The notes beneath the pieces are model-generated. The model worked only from the letters and a program-made list of their open reading frames with translations. It was not told the origin of the DNA and did not search any database. The position numbers were made by a program, and so were the translations under genes. This document shows, in pieces, positions 35,389 to 45,131 of a stretch of DNA of 64,000 bases; the stretch's first letter is position 1; every line of letters begins with the position of its first letter. The stretch is from Sulfitobacter sp. SK012 (GTDB lineage Bacteria; Pseudomonadota; Alphaproteobacteria; Rhodobacterales; Rhodobacteraceae): contig NZ_CP025804.1 of NCBI RefSeq assembly GCF_003352085.1, positions 4,278,001-4,342,000 of the forward strand, given 5' to 3'.

Positions 35389-37731
35389 ATGAGCGTCTCT
35401 GAGATTTTCGAAACGATGGACTATGGTGTGGCCCCAGAATCTGCGGCCGAAGCGCTGGCTTGGATCGTCGATCAAGGCGGGCAGTTTGGCCATTTCATCG
35501 ATGGAGCTTTTACCGAAGTTGGCGACGGCTTTGAGAGCCGCAACCCAGCGACAGGCGACGTGCTGGCGACAATTTCCCAAGCGGGGCAGTCAGATGTGGA
35601 CGCCGCCGTCAAAGCGGCGCGGCGCGCGCAACCCAAGTGGGAAAAGGCCGGAGGGGCTGCACGGGCACGGTACCTTTATGCATTAGCGCGGCTTTTGCAG
35701 AAACACGCCCGACTGTTTGCTGTGCTCGAAGTGCTTGATAACGGTAAGCCGATCCGGGAGGCGCGCGACATCGATGTGCCGCTGGCGCAACGGCATTTTT
35801 ACTACCACGCCGGCATGGCCCAACTGATGGAAAGCGAGCTGCCAGATCGGTCCGCGCTGGGTGTTTGCGGGCAAGTGATCCCGTGGAACTTCCCGCTACT
35901 CATGCTGGCGTGGAAGGTGGCTCCAGCATTGGCCATGGGCAACACGGTGGTGTTGAAACCAGCTGAGTATACGTCCCTAACCGCGCTGTTATTCGCAGAT
36001 ATTTGCCAACAGGCGGGCCTGCCTAAGGGCGTCGTCAACATTGTGACTGGTGATGGCGCTGTGGGCGAAATGGTTGTGGCAGCGGATGTCGACAAAGTGG
36101 CGTTTACTGGGTCCACCGCTGTGGGCCGGCGCATTCGCGAGGCCACGGCAGGAAGCGGCAAGGCGCTGACCCTCGAGCTGGGGGGGAAATCACCCTACAT
36201 CGTTTTCGACGATGCGGATCTTGATTCAGCGGTCGAGGGGTTGGTCGACGCGATCTGGTTCAATCAAGGTCAAGTCTGTTGCGCGGGATCACGACTGCTG
36301 GTGCATGAGCCTGTTGCAGATGTGTTCTATGCCAAGCTGCGCGCGCGGATGGACAAGTTGCGGATGGGCAGCCCCTTAGACAAATCTATCGACGTGGGTG
36401 CAATTGTGGACCCGGTTCAATTGGCGAACATCCGGGCTTTGGTCGCAGCAAACGACGCCGGGCAGACCCATGTGGCCGCTTGTGAAATCCCCTCAGAGGG
36501 AAGCTATTATCCGCCAACATTGATCACTGGATTGAATCCGGCTGATACGGTGATGCAGGAAGAGATATTCGGACCTGTGCTGGTTTCAACAACGTTCCGC
36601 ACCCCTGCTGAGGCCGTGGCCTTGGCCAATAACACCCGTTACGGGCTGGCCGCGACTGTTTGGTCTGAAAACGTAAATCTTGCATTGGATATTGCGCCAA
36701 AACTTGCTGCTGGGATCGTTTGGATCAATGGAACCAATATGATGGATGCCGCTGCTGGCTTTGGCGGCGTACGCGAAAGCGGCTTTGGTCGTGAAGGCGG
36801 TTGGGAGGGGTTGTTTGGCTACACCAAACCGTCAGGCAACGCCAAGCCACTGAAAGACCTGCAGCCATTTACCGGAGAAGACGCACCAAAGGGCGGTATC
36901 GACCGGACAGCCAAGCTTTATATCGGGGGCAAACAAGCGCGACCAGACAGCGGATATTCCGCGCCCGTTTGGGGCAAATCAGGTGCGCTTTTGGGGCATG
37001 TGTCACAAGCCAACCGCAAAGATGTGCGCAACGCAGTTGAGGCAGCACAAGCGGCCAACGGGTGGAGCAAAACCACCGGACATCTTCGGGCACAGATCCT
37101 GTATTACATCGCTGAAAACCTGTCAGCGCGCCGCGACGAATTCGGCAAGCAGATTGATGCGATGACCGGCGGCAAGGTTGGCGGCAAAGAGGTTGATGCC
37201 AGCATCGACCGTCTATTCACCTATGCAGCCTGGGCAGATAAATACGACGGCCAAGTGCACGGCGTTCCGATCCGCGGTGTGGCTTTGGCGATGAAGGAAC
37301 CCGTGGGTGTGATCGGCGCGTTGTGCCCGACAGAAGCACCCCTGCTTGGTCTGATTTCTTGCATGGCTCCGGCGATTGCCATGGGTAACCGTGTGATCTT
37401 GGCAGCGAGCGAAGCATTCCCGCTGGCATCCACAGACTTCATTCAAGTGCTTGAGACGTCGGACGTGCCTGCTGGGGTGGTCAACATCCTGACCGGCCCA
37501 CACAAAGCTGTCGCTGACACTATGGCGCGGCATATGGATATTGATGCGATCTGGAGCTTTGGTGCGGCGGCGCATTCCGCCGTGATCGAGCATGGTTCTG
37601 CCAGCAACCTCAAACGAACATGGGTTAACAACGGCATGGCCCGTGATTGGATGAGCAGCGAAGGTCACGGCCACGCATTTCTGCAGGCCGCAACAGAGAT
37701 CAAGAATGTCTGGGTGCCCTACGGCGAATAG
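35389..37731 (+). CDS. ALDH16-type double-domain aldehyde dehydrogenase
   Basis: 780 residues, far longer than the usual 480-500. The first ALDH domain (about 25-485) is complete, with E263 in LELGGKSP and catalytic C297 in GQVCCAGS. A second, partial ALDH-like domain (about 505-780) repeats the fold (YIGGKQARPDSGY, GVIGALCPTEAPL) but lacks a catalytic Cys region. This layout is that of ALDH16; a bacterial ALDH16 structure from a Loktanella species is known to me from memory. Adjacent to deoC, it probably oxidises acetaldehyde to acetate in deoxynucleoside use. The ATG at 35389 follows GATGAAGCC. Confidence 0.9.
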   Translation: MSVSEIFETMDYGVAPESAAEALAWIVDQGGQFGHFIDGAFTEVGDGFESRNPATGDVLATISQAGQSDVDAAVKAARRAQPKWEKAGGAARARYLYALARLLQKHARLFAVLEVLDNGKPIREARDIDVPLAQRHFYYHAGMAQLMESELPDRSALGVCGQVIPWNFPLLMLAWKVAPALAMGNTVVLKPAEYTSLTALLFADICQQAGLPKGVVNIVTGDGAVGEMVVAADVDKVAFTGSTAVGRRIREATAGSGKALTLELGGKSPYIVFDDADLDSAVEGLVDAIWFNQGQVCCAGSRLLVHEPVADVFYAKLRARMDKLRMGSPLDKSIDVGAIVDPVQLANIRALVAANDAGQTHVAACEIPSEGSYYPPTLITGLNPADTVMQEEIFGPVLVSTTFRTPAEAVALANNTRYGLAATVWSENVNLALDIAPKLAAGIVWINGTNMMDAAAGFGGVRESGFGREGGWEGLFGYTKPSGNAKPLKDLQPFTGEDAPKGGIDRTAKLYIGGKQARPDSGYSAPVWGKSGALLGHVSQANRKDVRNAVEAAQAANGWSKTTGHLRAQILYYIAENLSARRDEFGKQIDAMTGGKVGGKEVDASIDRLFTYAAWADKYDGQVHGVPIRGVALAMKEPVGVIGALCPTEAPLLGLISCMAPAIAMGNRVILAASEAFPLASTDFIQVLETSDVPAGVVNILTGPHKAVADTMARHMDIDAIWSFGAAAHSAVIEHGSASNLKRTWVNNGMARDWMSSEGHGHAFLQAATEIKNVWVPYGE

Positions 37732-37737
37732 GGCACC
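37713..37737 (+). terminator. Stem-loop at the ALDH16 stop codon, between convergent genes
   Basis: Perfect 9-bp inverted repeat GGTGCCCTA/TAGGGCACC with a 7-nt loop. It includes the last codons and stop of the ALDH gene and ends 7 bp before the stop of the convergent M16 gene. There is no long T-tract. The location between convergent operons suggests a bidirectional transcript end. Confidence 0.5.
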
Positions 37738-37743
37738 GCACTG

Positions 37744-39057
37744 TTACTCGGTGGTCGTCTCAAGCCCAACGGGGCGGCCAACAACCACAAAATGCAACGC
37801 TTCGGGATCAAGAAGTTCACCAGCGACGCGTTTGACGTCTTCTAGGGTCACGGCCTCAACCAATTCATTGCGCGTTTTCACATACTCAGGCGTCAGCCCG
37901 ATCATCTGCATGCCCACAAGGATGCTGGCAATGGTGCTGTTGCCATCAAACCGCAGGGGATAGGCCCCCGTAAGATAAGTCTTTGCATCGCGCAGTTCGT
38001 TTTCGGTCACGCCTTGGGTTGCAGCCTTTTCCCATTCGTCGCGGATCACCTCGATGGCTTGGCCGATGCGGTCATTGGCTGAGCTCACAGAGCCCATATA
38101 AGTTGCCGCCAAATCACGTGGCCAGAGGTAGGAATAGACGCCGTAGGTCAGGCCACGCTTTTCACGCACTTCGGTCATCAAACGGCTCTCGAATGACCCA
38201 CCCCCCAAAATCTGGTTAAGCAAAACAGCGGCAAAGTAATCCGGATCATCAATGCCAATACCGGACTGACCAAAGAGCGCGACGGACTGCGGCGTATCAA
38301 AGTCGATAACCGTAACGCCCGGCGGAATTTGAGGCTCAATCTTCGGCGGCATCGGGGCCCCCGTCTCGGGCAATGCACCCAGCAACGTATCGATCAAAAC
38401 GCCCAACTGCTCGGGGGTGATGTCACCCACGGCACTAAACAACACGCGGTCACGGGCCAGCACCGCGCGGTGGGCTGCAACGATGTCGTCGCGTGTCAGG
38501 GCCGCAACACTCTCAAGCGTGCCTTGCTCGGGCGTGCCATAAGGATGATCGCCGTAGGTCGCCGCAGCGAATGCGGCGCTGGCGATGTCGCCAGGATCTT
38601 TGAGTTCAAAGGTAATACCTGAGATCACCTGCGCGCGAACACGTTCAACATCTGCCGGATCAAAGCGCGGCTCTTGCAGGGCCTTGCGCAACAGTTCCAC
38701 CGAAGCATCGAAGTTCTCGGTCAGGAAACGCGCCGAGATCGTCACGTCCTCGCTGCCCGCAGAAAAGCCAAAGCTGGTCGCCATGGCCTCCGTTGCGCGG
38801 GCAAATTCACGTGCGTCTAAGTCCGCAGCCCCTTCTTCAATGAGGCCCATCATCAGATTGGTGGCACCGCGTTTGCCGGGCGCATCCAATGATGTACCGC
38901 CACGAAATGACAGCTCTAGGGCGACAAAAGGCAGCGAGTGCTCCTCTACCAACCAAGCGGTGGTCCTGCCCGGAGACGTCACAGCCTGAATATCGACCTC
39001 AGCATGTGCGGGGGCGGTGAGGGTCAGGCTTAGCAAAATGGCTGCGAAAAATCTCAT
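37744..39057 (-). CDS. M16 peptidase-like protein lacking the zinc motif
   Basis: 437 residues with a signal peptide (MRFFAAILLSLTLTAPAHA). The M16 fold is evident, but the HxxEH position reads NLMMGLIEEGA, so the zinc site is missing. The C-terminal R/Y pair of M16 domains is kept in REKRGLTYGVYSY (about 304-316). It overlaps the active M16 gene upstream by 4 bp. Such active/inactive pairs form a heterodimer in which the inactive subunit helps bind peptide. Location: periplasm. Confidence 0.88.
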   Translation of the reverse strand: MRFFAAILLSLTLTAPAHAEVDIQAVTSPGRTTAWLVEEHSLPFVALELSFRGGTSLDAPGKRGATNLMMGLIEEGAADLDAREFARATEAMATSFGFSAGSEDVTISARFLTENFDASVELLRKALQEPRFDPADVERVRAQVISGITFELKDPGDIASAAFAAATYGDHPYGTPEQGTLESVAALTRDDIVAAHRAVLARDRVLFSAVGDITPEQLGVLIDTLLGALPETGAPMPPKIEPQIPPGVTVIDFDTPQSVALFGQSGIGIDDPDYFAAVLLNQILGGGSFESRLMTEVREKRGLTYGVYSYLWPRDLAATYMGSVSSANDRIGQAIEVIRDEWEKAATQGVTENELRDAKTYLTGAYPLRFDGNSTIASILVGMQMIGLTPEYVKTRNELVEAVTLEDVKRVAGELLDPEALHFVVVGRPVGLETTTE

Positions 39058-40409
39058 TGGGTTTCTCCTGACTGGACGGGTGCTTCTGGCTTCATGAGCC
39101 AGCCCGTGACGGAAGCCTCACGGCGCAACAGCTTTGCCGCCTCCATGATTTCGTCTTCGGTGACGGCATCAAGCAATCCGGGCCAGTCCTGCACATCTTT
39201 GATGGTGAGGCCGGACGTCAGCGCGCGGCCATAGCGATTGGCGATCCCGTCAACGTTGTCTTGGGCGTAAATCTCGCTTGCTCGGATCTGCAGCTTAATC
39301 CGCTCCAGCTGTTCGGGGTTCACACCGTCGAGGGCAAACTGAGCCAGTGCTGCATCCATCGCATCTTCGGCCTCTTGCAGGCTTACGCCGTCGCTGGGCA
39401 CCACTATCATACGAAACGTCGTGTCATCCAAAGAGACGCTTGAATAGTAAGCTGTGGAATAGGTCGCGACCGGTTCGTCGAACTGGAGCTTTTCGGCGAA
39501 ATAGCTGGTCGTGCCGCCGCCCAGAATCTGCGCAAGAATAGTCAGCGCCGCAGAGGTTTCTTGCGCGCCGCTGTCACGTTCCGGCATCAGATAGCTCCGG
39601 CTGACGTAAGGTTGCGCCACGCGCGCATCCCGAAAGATCACACGCCGTTCTGCATTTTGCGGCGGCTCTTCTGTGCGCAAACGGTCCGGCAAATCAGGGT
39701 TTGCTGGGATGACACCATAGTATTTTTCGGCCAAAGCGCGCACTTCATCTGGTTTCACATCGCCTGAGACGACCAAAATGGCGTTATTGGGTGAGTAGTA
39801 AAGCTCGTAGAAAGACAGCGCATCTTCCAGATCAAGTTCGCGCATCTCGTGCATCCAACCGATGATCGGCGTACCGTACCGGTGATTGAGATACTGCGCC
39901 GCAGACATCTGTTCACCAAAAAGAGCACCGGGATCATTCTCGGTACGCTGGTTGCGTTCTTCGATGATCACGTCTCGTTCTGTTTCGATGTTTTCAGGCG
40001 TCAGACGGATGTTTTTCATCCGGTCAGCTTCCATGGACATCATCAGCTCAAGGCGGTCAGCTGCGATACGTTGGAAATATGCGGTGTAGTCGTGGCTGGT
40101 AAACGCATTGTCGCGCCCGCCATTGGCCGCAACTGTGGCCGATAGCTCTCCGGCTTCAAGCTTGTCGGTTGCTTTGAACAGCAGGTGTTCCAGGAAATGC
40201 GCAACCCCTGATGACCCTTTGGGTTCATCCGCTGATCCCGCGCGGTACCACAGCATATGCTGGACGACCGGCGCACGGTGGTCTTCGACGACAACGATCT
40301 GCATGCCGTTATCAAGCACGAAATCGGTCACGCCACCCCGTGTCTCACTTTGTGCGGCGGCTGGTGCCAGTGCTGCGGCAAGCGCCGCGCTTTGCAGGAG
40401 TCTCAGCAT
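39054..40409 (-). CDS. M16 zinc peptidase, active subunit (periplasmic)
   Basis: 451 residues with signal peptide (LLQSAALAAALAPAAAQS). The inverted zinc motif HFLEH is at 71-75 (H71, E74 catalytic, H75), with the distal Glu ligand expected in the following helix (RLELMMSMEADR). TDKLEAGELSATVAANGG follows the motif as in other bacterial M16B members. It is paired with the inactive M16 protein encoded 4 bp overlapped downstream. It probably degrades small peptides in the periplasm. AAAGGATCC precedes the ATG. Confidence 0.92.
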   Translation of the reverse strand: MLRLLQSAALAAALAPAAAQSETRGGVTDFVLDNGMQIVVVEDHRAPVVQHMLWYRAGSADEPKGSSGVAHFLEHLLFKATDKLEAGELSATVAANGGRDNAFTSHDYTAYFQRIAADRLELMMSMEADRMKNIRLTPENIETERDVIIEERNQRTENDPGALFGEQMSAAQYLNHRYGTPIIGWMHEMRELDLEDALSFYELYYSPNNAILVVSGDVKPDEVRALAEKYYGVIPANPDLPDRLRTEEPPQNAERRVIFRDARVAQPYVSRSYLMPERDSGAQETSAALTILAQILGGGTTSYFAEKLQFDEPVATYSTAYYSSVSLDDTTFRMIVVPSDGVSLQEAEDAMDAALAQFALDGVNPEQLERIKLQIRASEIYAQDNVDGIANRYGRALTSGLTIKDVQDWPGLLDAVTEDEIMEAAKLLRREASVTGWLMKPEAPVQSGETQ

Positions 40410-40521
40410 CGGGGATCCTTTGAATGGGGAGGCAATTTTATCTGTACCACAGTACCTACGCCCAATCCGCCAAGGATCAAGGCAGGCAGTAGAAGATCAC
40501 AAAGATGTAATGCTCTTTGGA

Positions 40522-41025
40522 TTAGCTAGGTGGAGGGGCAGACGGCGTGCGGGCACCTGCTTGGCGCCAGCGCGCAGCTTCGCGCTGCGCATCGATGGCC
40601 TGAGAGCGGTAAGCTTGATCATAGCGATCGACCGGGACAATGCGGTACTGTGTGAATCGCGATTTGCTGCGGCGGAATTCAGCGTCGGCTACCGCCAGAT
40701 CCTGACGTATGCTGGGGGTCACTCCCAAGCGACTTGCGTGCTGGACAAGTGCGCCATTGCTTGCAGGGATCGGTCCTGTTGGATTACCAATGCTGCCGCC
40801 AAAGGCCGTAAGCCCTTCTTGTTTGGGGTTGCGGTCCGTGAGGTTGGCTTGGCCGGGCGTCGGTGCCGGCAGGGCCCTATAATCTGATGGCTGCTGAAGC
40901 GCTCCAACAGGCTGCACACTGAATTCGTCCGGGCCTTCTGAATCGCTACGAAGATCCCGCAGGCCGACGTTGGCACACCCCGCCAAAAAGGCAGGGATCA
41001 GCAATATGGCAAACATCAGACGCAT
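40522..41025 (-). CDS. DUF3035 family lipoprotein
   Basis: 167 residues from the ATG at 41025 (GAGGAGACGACCC upstream). The lipobox FLAGC is at 13-17 (C17 lipidated), after a short hydrophobic leader. The rest is low-complexity and polar, with NPKQEGLTAFGGS and the C-terminal SRFTQYRIVPVDRYDQAYR typical of DUF3035 in Rhodobacterales. Function unknown. It follows lspA, the enzyme that processes such lipoproteins, in a conserved gene order. Confidence 0.85.
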   Translation of the reverse strand: MRLMFAILLIPAFLAGCANVGLRDLRSDSEGPDEFSVQPVGALQQPSDYRALPAPTPGQANLTDRNPKQEGLTAFGGSIGNPTGPIPASNGALVQHASRLGVTPSIRQDLAVADAEFRRSKSRFTQYRIVPVDRYDQAYRSQAIDAQREAARWRQAGARTPSAPPPS

Positions 41026-41076
41026 GGGTCGTCTCCTCGGGTACTGCCCCTCAATATCGCAGGCCAACAGGCAATG

Positions 41077-41577
41077 TCACCCGACTTTTTTGACGGGCTT
41101 CTTTTTTCCTTTTGGTTTGGTCGGTTCTGCAAAGACGATCAATCCAATCGCCCCTGCAAAAATGAACACATCCGCAAGGTTATACACAAACGGGTTGGTG
41201 AACCCGCAGCATGAGTTGTTCAAGAAATCGAGTACGTAGCCATAGATCAAACGGTCCACCACATTCGCAAGTGCTCCGCCCACCAGCAAACCGGTACTGA
41301 TCAGGCCAATCCGACCCAACGGTGTGCGCATGGCCCAAATCAGGACCGCGCCGCAGATCACCAGCGCCAGGACAATCAAAATCCAACGGCTGGCGTCTGA
41401 GCCGTCGCCAAAGAGGCCAAAGTTGATGCCCCGGTTTTCGCCGTAGCGGAAATTGAGCACCGGCGGCAAGACATCAATGCTGCGGATACGGGCGAGTTCC
41501 ATCATATGGATCACCACATATTTGCTGACCTGATCGGCCAGAAAGGCTGTGAGCCCCGCCCAGAAGATGACCTTCAT
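41077..41577 (-). CDS. lspA: Lipoprotein signal peptidase II
   Basis: 166 residues with four transmembrane helices. It cleaves prolipoprotein signal peptides after diacylglyceryl transfer. DQVSKYVV near the start, NRGINFGLF, and the catalytic aspartates in GALANVVDRLIYG and FVYNLADVFIFAG are all present. It lies 14 bp after purH and upstream of a lipoprotein gene on the same strand. The basic C-terminus (KPKGKKKPVKK) faces the cytoplasm. Confidence 0.95.
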   Translation of the reverse strand: MKVIFWAGLTAFLADQVSKYVVIHMMELARIRSIDVLPPVLNFRYGENRGINFGLFGDGSDASRWILIVLALVICGAVLIWAMRTPLGRIGLISTGLLVGGALANVVDRLIYGYVLDFLNNSCCGFTNPFVYNLADVFIFAGAIGLIVFAEPTKPKGKKKPVKKVG

Positions 41578-41591
41578 AACCCTTGCCCCTT

Positions 41592-43178
41592 TTAGTGCCT
41601 AAAGTGGCGCATGCCGGTAAAGACCATCGCCAAACCTGCCGCGTCAGCAGCCGCGATCACCTCGTCATCGCGCATTGATCCACCGGGCTGAATAAGCGCT
41701 GTTGCACCCGCTTCAGCTGCAGTGATCAACCCGTCGGCAAACGGGAAAAATGCATCTGACGCCACAACCGACCCTTGGGTCAGGGGCGTGGGCAGGCCCA
41801 TCGCTTCGGCCATGTCCTGTGCTTTGCGGGCGGCAATGCGTGTGCTGTCAACGCGGCTCATCTGGCCTGCTCCAACGCCCACGGTTGCGCCGTCTTTGAC
41901 ATAGATTATCGCATTGGATTTCACATGTTTCGCGACCGTCCAAGCAAAGAGCAGATCGCTCAACTCTTGATCTGATGGCGCGCGTTTGGTCACAACTTTC
42001 AGATCATCTCGGCTGATCCGGCCTACGTCTTTGTCCTGCACAAGATAGCCGCCGGACACCTGCCGCACAGCCAGTTTGGCCACAGCAGGGTTCGACAGAC
42101 CGTCCGTGGTCAGCAGGCGCAGGTTTTTCTTTTTGGCAAAGATCGCCAGCGCATCAGCATCAGCACCCGGAGCGATGACAACTTCGGTAAAGATGCCACT
42201 AATCGCCTCTGCTGTGGCACCATCCAGCGTCTGGTTCAGCGCGATAATCCCGCCAAATGCACTCGTGCGGTCACAGTCAAATGCGCGGATATAGGCCTCA
42301 ATCATGGTGCTGCCCGTCCCTACGCCGCAAGGGTTGGCATGTTTGATGATTGCGCATGCTGGGCCGTTTTGGGGATCAAACTCACTCACCAGCTCAAACG
42401 CGGCATCCGTGTCGTTGATATTGTTATAGGACAGGTCCTTGCCCTGATGTTGGGCCGCCGTCGCCACGCCGGCAGCACTTGTGCCATCGGTGTAAAAAGC
42501 CGCCTGCTGATGCGGGTTTTCGCCATAGCGCAAGGTTTGAGCAAGTGTTCCGCCAAAGCTCCGGCGGCGCGGCGTGCCGCCAACTGCATCTGCCATCCAC
42601 GTGCTCACGGCTGTGTCGTAAGCTGCCGTGCGCGCATAGGCGGTCTGGGCCAACCGTTGGCGCAAGGCATAGGTCGTCTGGCCTCCATGTGTCGCAAGCT
42701 CTTCGAGGAAGGGAGCGTAATCCTCCACATCGACGATCACATTCACAAACCCATGGTTTTTTGCAGCCGAGCGAATCATAGCCGGACCGCCGATATCAAT
42801 GTTTTCGATCACATCGTCATAAGCAGCGCCCTTGGCCACGGTGGCCTCAAACGGATAAAGGTTCACCACGACTAGATCAATTTCGCCGATGCCATGTTCG
42901 TCCATCGCCGCGCGGTGAGTATCATTATCGCGCAACGCCAGCAGACCGCCGTGCACCACCGGGTGCAACGTCTTGACCCTGCCGTCCATCATCTCGGGAT
43001 ATCCCGTTGCATCCGCCACATCGCGCACTTCAAGACCGGCATCGCGTAGGGCCTTTGCAGTGCCTCCTGTGCTCAACAATTCGATCCCTCGATCGGCAAG
43101 AGCGCGGCCCAGATCAACTAGCCCCGTTTTGTCGGATACGGAAAGAAGGGCGCGTTTGACGGGGTGCAGATCGGGCAT
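41592..43178 (-). CDS. purH: Bifunctional AICAR transformylase / IMP cyclohydrolase
   Basis: 528 residues, the usual length. It performs the last two steps of IMP synthesis. The N-terminal MGS-like cyclohydrolase domain has [18 protein letters not shown] and [24 protein letters not shown] and [13 protein letters not shown] mark the transformylase half, with [10 protein letters not shown] at its active site. AAAGGACCCC precedes the ATG at 43178. It is 18 bp downstream of the heparinase-like gene, in the conserved roseobacter order. Confidence 0.96.
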   Translation of the reverse strand: MPDLHPVKRALLSVSDKTGLVDLGRALADRGIELLSTGGTAKALRDAGLEVRDVADATGYPEMMDGRVKTLHPVVHGGLLALRDNDTHRAAMDEHGIGEIDLVVVNLYPFEATVAKGAAYDDVIENIDIGGPAMIRSAAKNHGFVNVIVDVEDYAPFLEELATHGGQTTYALRQRLAQTAYARTAAYDTAVSTWMADAVGGTPRRRSFGGTLAQTLRYGENPHQQAAFYTDGTSAAGVATAAQHQGKDLSYNNINDTDAAFELVSEFDPQNGPACAIIKHANPCGVGTGSTMIEAYIRAFDCDRTSAFGGIIALNQTLDGATAEAISGIFTEVVIAPGADADALAIFAKKKNLRLLTTDGLSNPAVAKLAVRQVSGGYLVQDKDVGRISRDDLKVVTKRAPSDQELSDLLFAWTVAKHVKSNAIIYVKDGATVGVGAGQMSRVDSTRIAARKAQDMAEAMGLPTPLTQGSVVASDAFFPFADGLITAAEAGATALIQPGGSMRDDEVIAAADAAGLAMVFTGMRHFRH

Positions 43179-43196
43179 AGATTGGGGTCCTTTATG

Positions 43197-44945
43197 TCAG
43201 TCTTCGTCGCGGTATGGATCTTCTCGCGACAGATCACGCACGCCAATCGCAGTTTCCTGCGCTTTGGACAAGGACCAGCGGACTCGGGTCACTTCGGTTA
43301 TTGCGCGGCCCGACAACACAATCTGCTGCGCCGCGCGGGGCTTGAGACGCGTGGTCTCAAGATACACGCCCGGTTCTAACGTCAGATCCAGCACCCCATC
43401 ATGGCGAAAGACCCAGATTTCTCCGCTCTTGAGCGCCATGCTGACGGCGGCACCACCCAAATCCACTGTCGCGTCGACTTCAGGATGCAAATGAAAGCGA
43501 ATTTCAAAGACGATGCCGGTCAATTTGGTGCCATCTAACGCCCGATCAAAGCGGCGCTTGTCGGCGTCTTCCATGGCCAACAGCATATCTTCACCAGCCA
43601 TCGCGCGGCCATCCAACGTCAGCTCCAGCGTCCGCGCATGGGTCAGGCCATGTGTCAAGACATAGCCGTCGTGTCCGCCCTGAAACCGCATCCCATCCGA
43701 GACCGGCGTGATTTCCACGGGAACATGAGCGGGGCCGTCAATCAACGATTCAACGCCAGAATTGCGGTCAGGCACATCCAAACGCGCGCTGGAATACCCG
43801 CCCAGCGACAGGGCAGAATGTGACGGGGTGGCCCGGCCGGCACGCCGCCAGTCCAGACCAAAAGACGCACCTGATCCGCAGTTTACAATCAACGGCCGAC
43901 GCCCAGACGTTAACTCAAACGCAAGGGTCGAGGCGTGGGCATTCGCCGAGGCGGCACCGCTGGGCGGCGGGCTGGCATCTACGATAACGCTTGTTCGCCC
44001 CGCCGAAAGCCGCGCGTAGCCCATGGCAAGCCCATCAGGGTGGCCCGCACGAACCCGAGCAGAGGCTAATGCGTGATCAAGCCAGCCTTCGGCACCGCGC
44101 CCGCCACCATGAAACCGCGCCAAAGCACCATCAGCATGGCGTAACGTTCGCAATGTCGGGGCGATGCGCTCAATGGCAGCCAGATGGGCCTGTGGCGTGC
44201 GACGGCCCGCATCGCTAAGTGCGGCGGCGGCCCATGTTAGCAGTGTGAACACCTGCAAAAGCTCTTCGGGATTGCGCGTCGGCAACCCTCCTTGGGCATC
44301 GATTTGGCTGGCGCATTCCCGCGCGAGCGCTTTGATCGCTGGATCAGCAAGTGTCTCGAGCCCCTCGATCGAAAGGCCTGCGTAAATCAATCCTGTTAGC
44401 GCTTCAAAACGCGGCAACCCGGGCCGAGCACCGTGCCAACGTCTGGATAGAAAACGCGTTTGCTGCACCAAAGACCGGTAGAATTCGTCGCTGTTGGGCG
44501 TGTCATTGCCGCGCAACATAAACAGGGCATGGTTGATCCACCGTATCAGACGGCGCCCCGTCAGGTCTGGCGTCCAGCCGGGGCCGCGCCCTTTCCCGTA
44601 AAGCTCAATCCAACCCCAAAGCCAGCGTTGCGCAGTTTGACGCGCAGCGATGTCGCCGACCGCGGCCAGGTCATCAAGCCAGGCAAACCCGTGCAATGCT
44701 TCGGCGAAACCAGCATCGGGGGGTGTAATGTCCCACGGAGATTTCTCCCGGTCGGCCACCAGATTGCCTGCAAACAGAAAATTGCCAGCGATCAGCTGAC
44801 GGCCCCGCGCAAAGGAACCGATCGTGCGCGGTTCAGGAGAAGACACGAATCCACGCGCTTTGCCACGCGAACGGGTTGCGGCCCGTGCGTGCCACAGGTT
44901 CAAAAAACGCGCCTTGCGCGCACCGATCCGGGTCTGGTTGAACAT
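43197..44945 (-). CDS. Heparinase II/III family protein
   Basis: 582 residues. The N-terminal alpha/alpha toroid (about 60-330) includes HGFAWLDDLAAV and WIELYGKGRGPGWTPDLTGRRL. The C-terminal beta-sandwich lyase domain has PLIVNCGSGASFGLDWR and SHSALSLGG. No signal peptide is evident, which is normal for this Rhodobacterales group, although the family acts on polysaccharides. The substrate is unknown; the constant link to purH and rsmB suggests a cell-envelope role rather than sugar use. First gene of the run down to 37744. Confidence 0.85.
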   Translation of the reverse strand: MFNQTRIGARKARFLNLWHARAATRSRGKARGFVSSPEPRTIGSFARGRQLIAGNFLFAGNLVADREKSPWDITPPDAGFAEALHGFAWLDDLAAVGDIAARQTAQRWLWGWIELYGKGRGPGWTPDLTGRRLIRWINHALFMLRGNDTPNSDEFYRSLVQQTRFLSRRWHGARPGLPRFEALTGLIYAGLSIEGLETLADPAIKALARECASQIDAQGGLPTRNPEELLQVFTLLTWAAAALSDAGRRTPQAHLAAIERIAPTLRTLRHADGALARFHGGGRGAEGWLDHALASARVRAGHPDGLAMGYARLSAGRTSVIVDASPPPSGAASANAHASTLAFELTSGRRPLIVNCGSGASFGLDWRRAGRATPSHSALSLGGYSSARLDVPDRNSGVESLIDGPAHVPVEITPVSDGMRFQGGHDGYVLTHGLTHARTLELTLDGRAMAGEDMLLAMEDADKRRFDRALDGTKLTGIVFEIRFHLHPEVDATVDLGGAAVSMALKSGEIWVFRHDGVLDLTLEPGVYLETTRLKPRAAQQIVLSGRAITEVTRVRWSLSKAQETAIGVRDLSREDPYRDED

Positions 44946-45131
44946 CTGCTATGCCTATCCACGCTCTACTGGCGTTTGTCAGCAACATAACGCCCAAGAC
45001 GCAGCAAGTCACCGACTTTCGCTGATGGAGCCAGAATCGCTGCAATCTCGGCAGGACCCGGCCTAAATTGGGCTTGCAGCAAGGGGGCGAGAGGCCCACC
45101 TTTGGGTCAAACCTGCGCCGGAGGCTGCACA

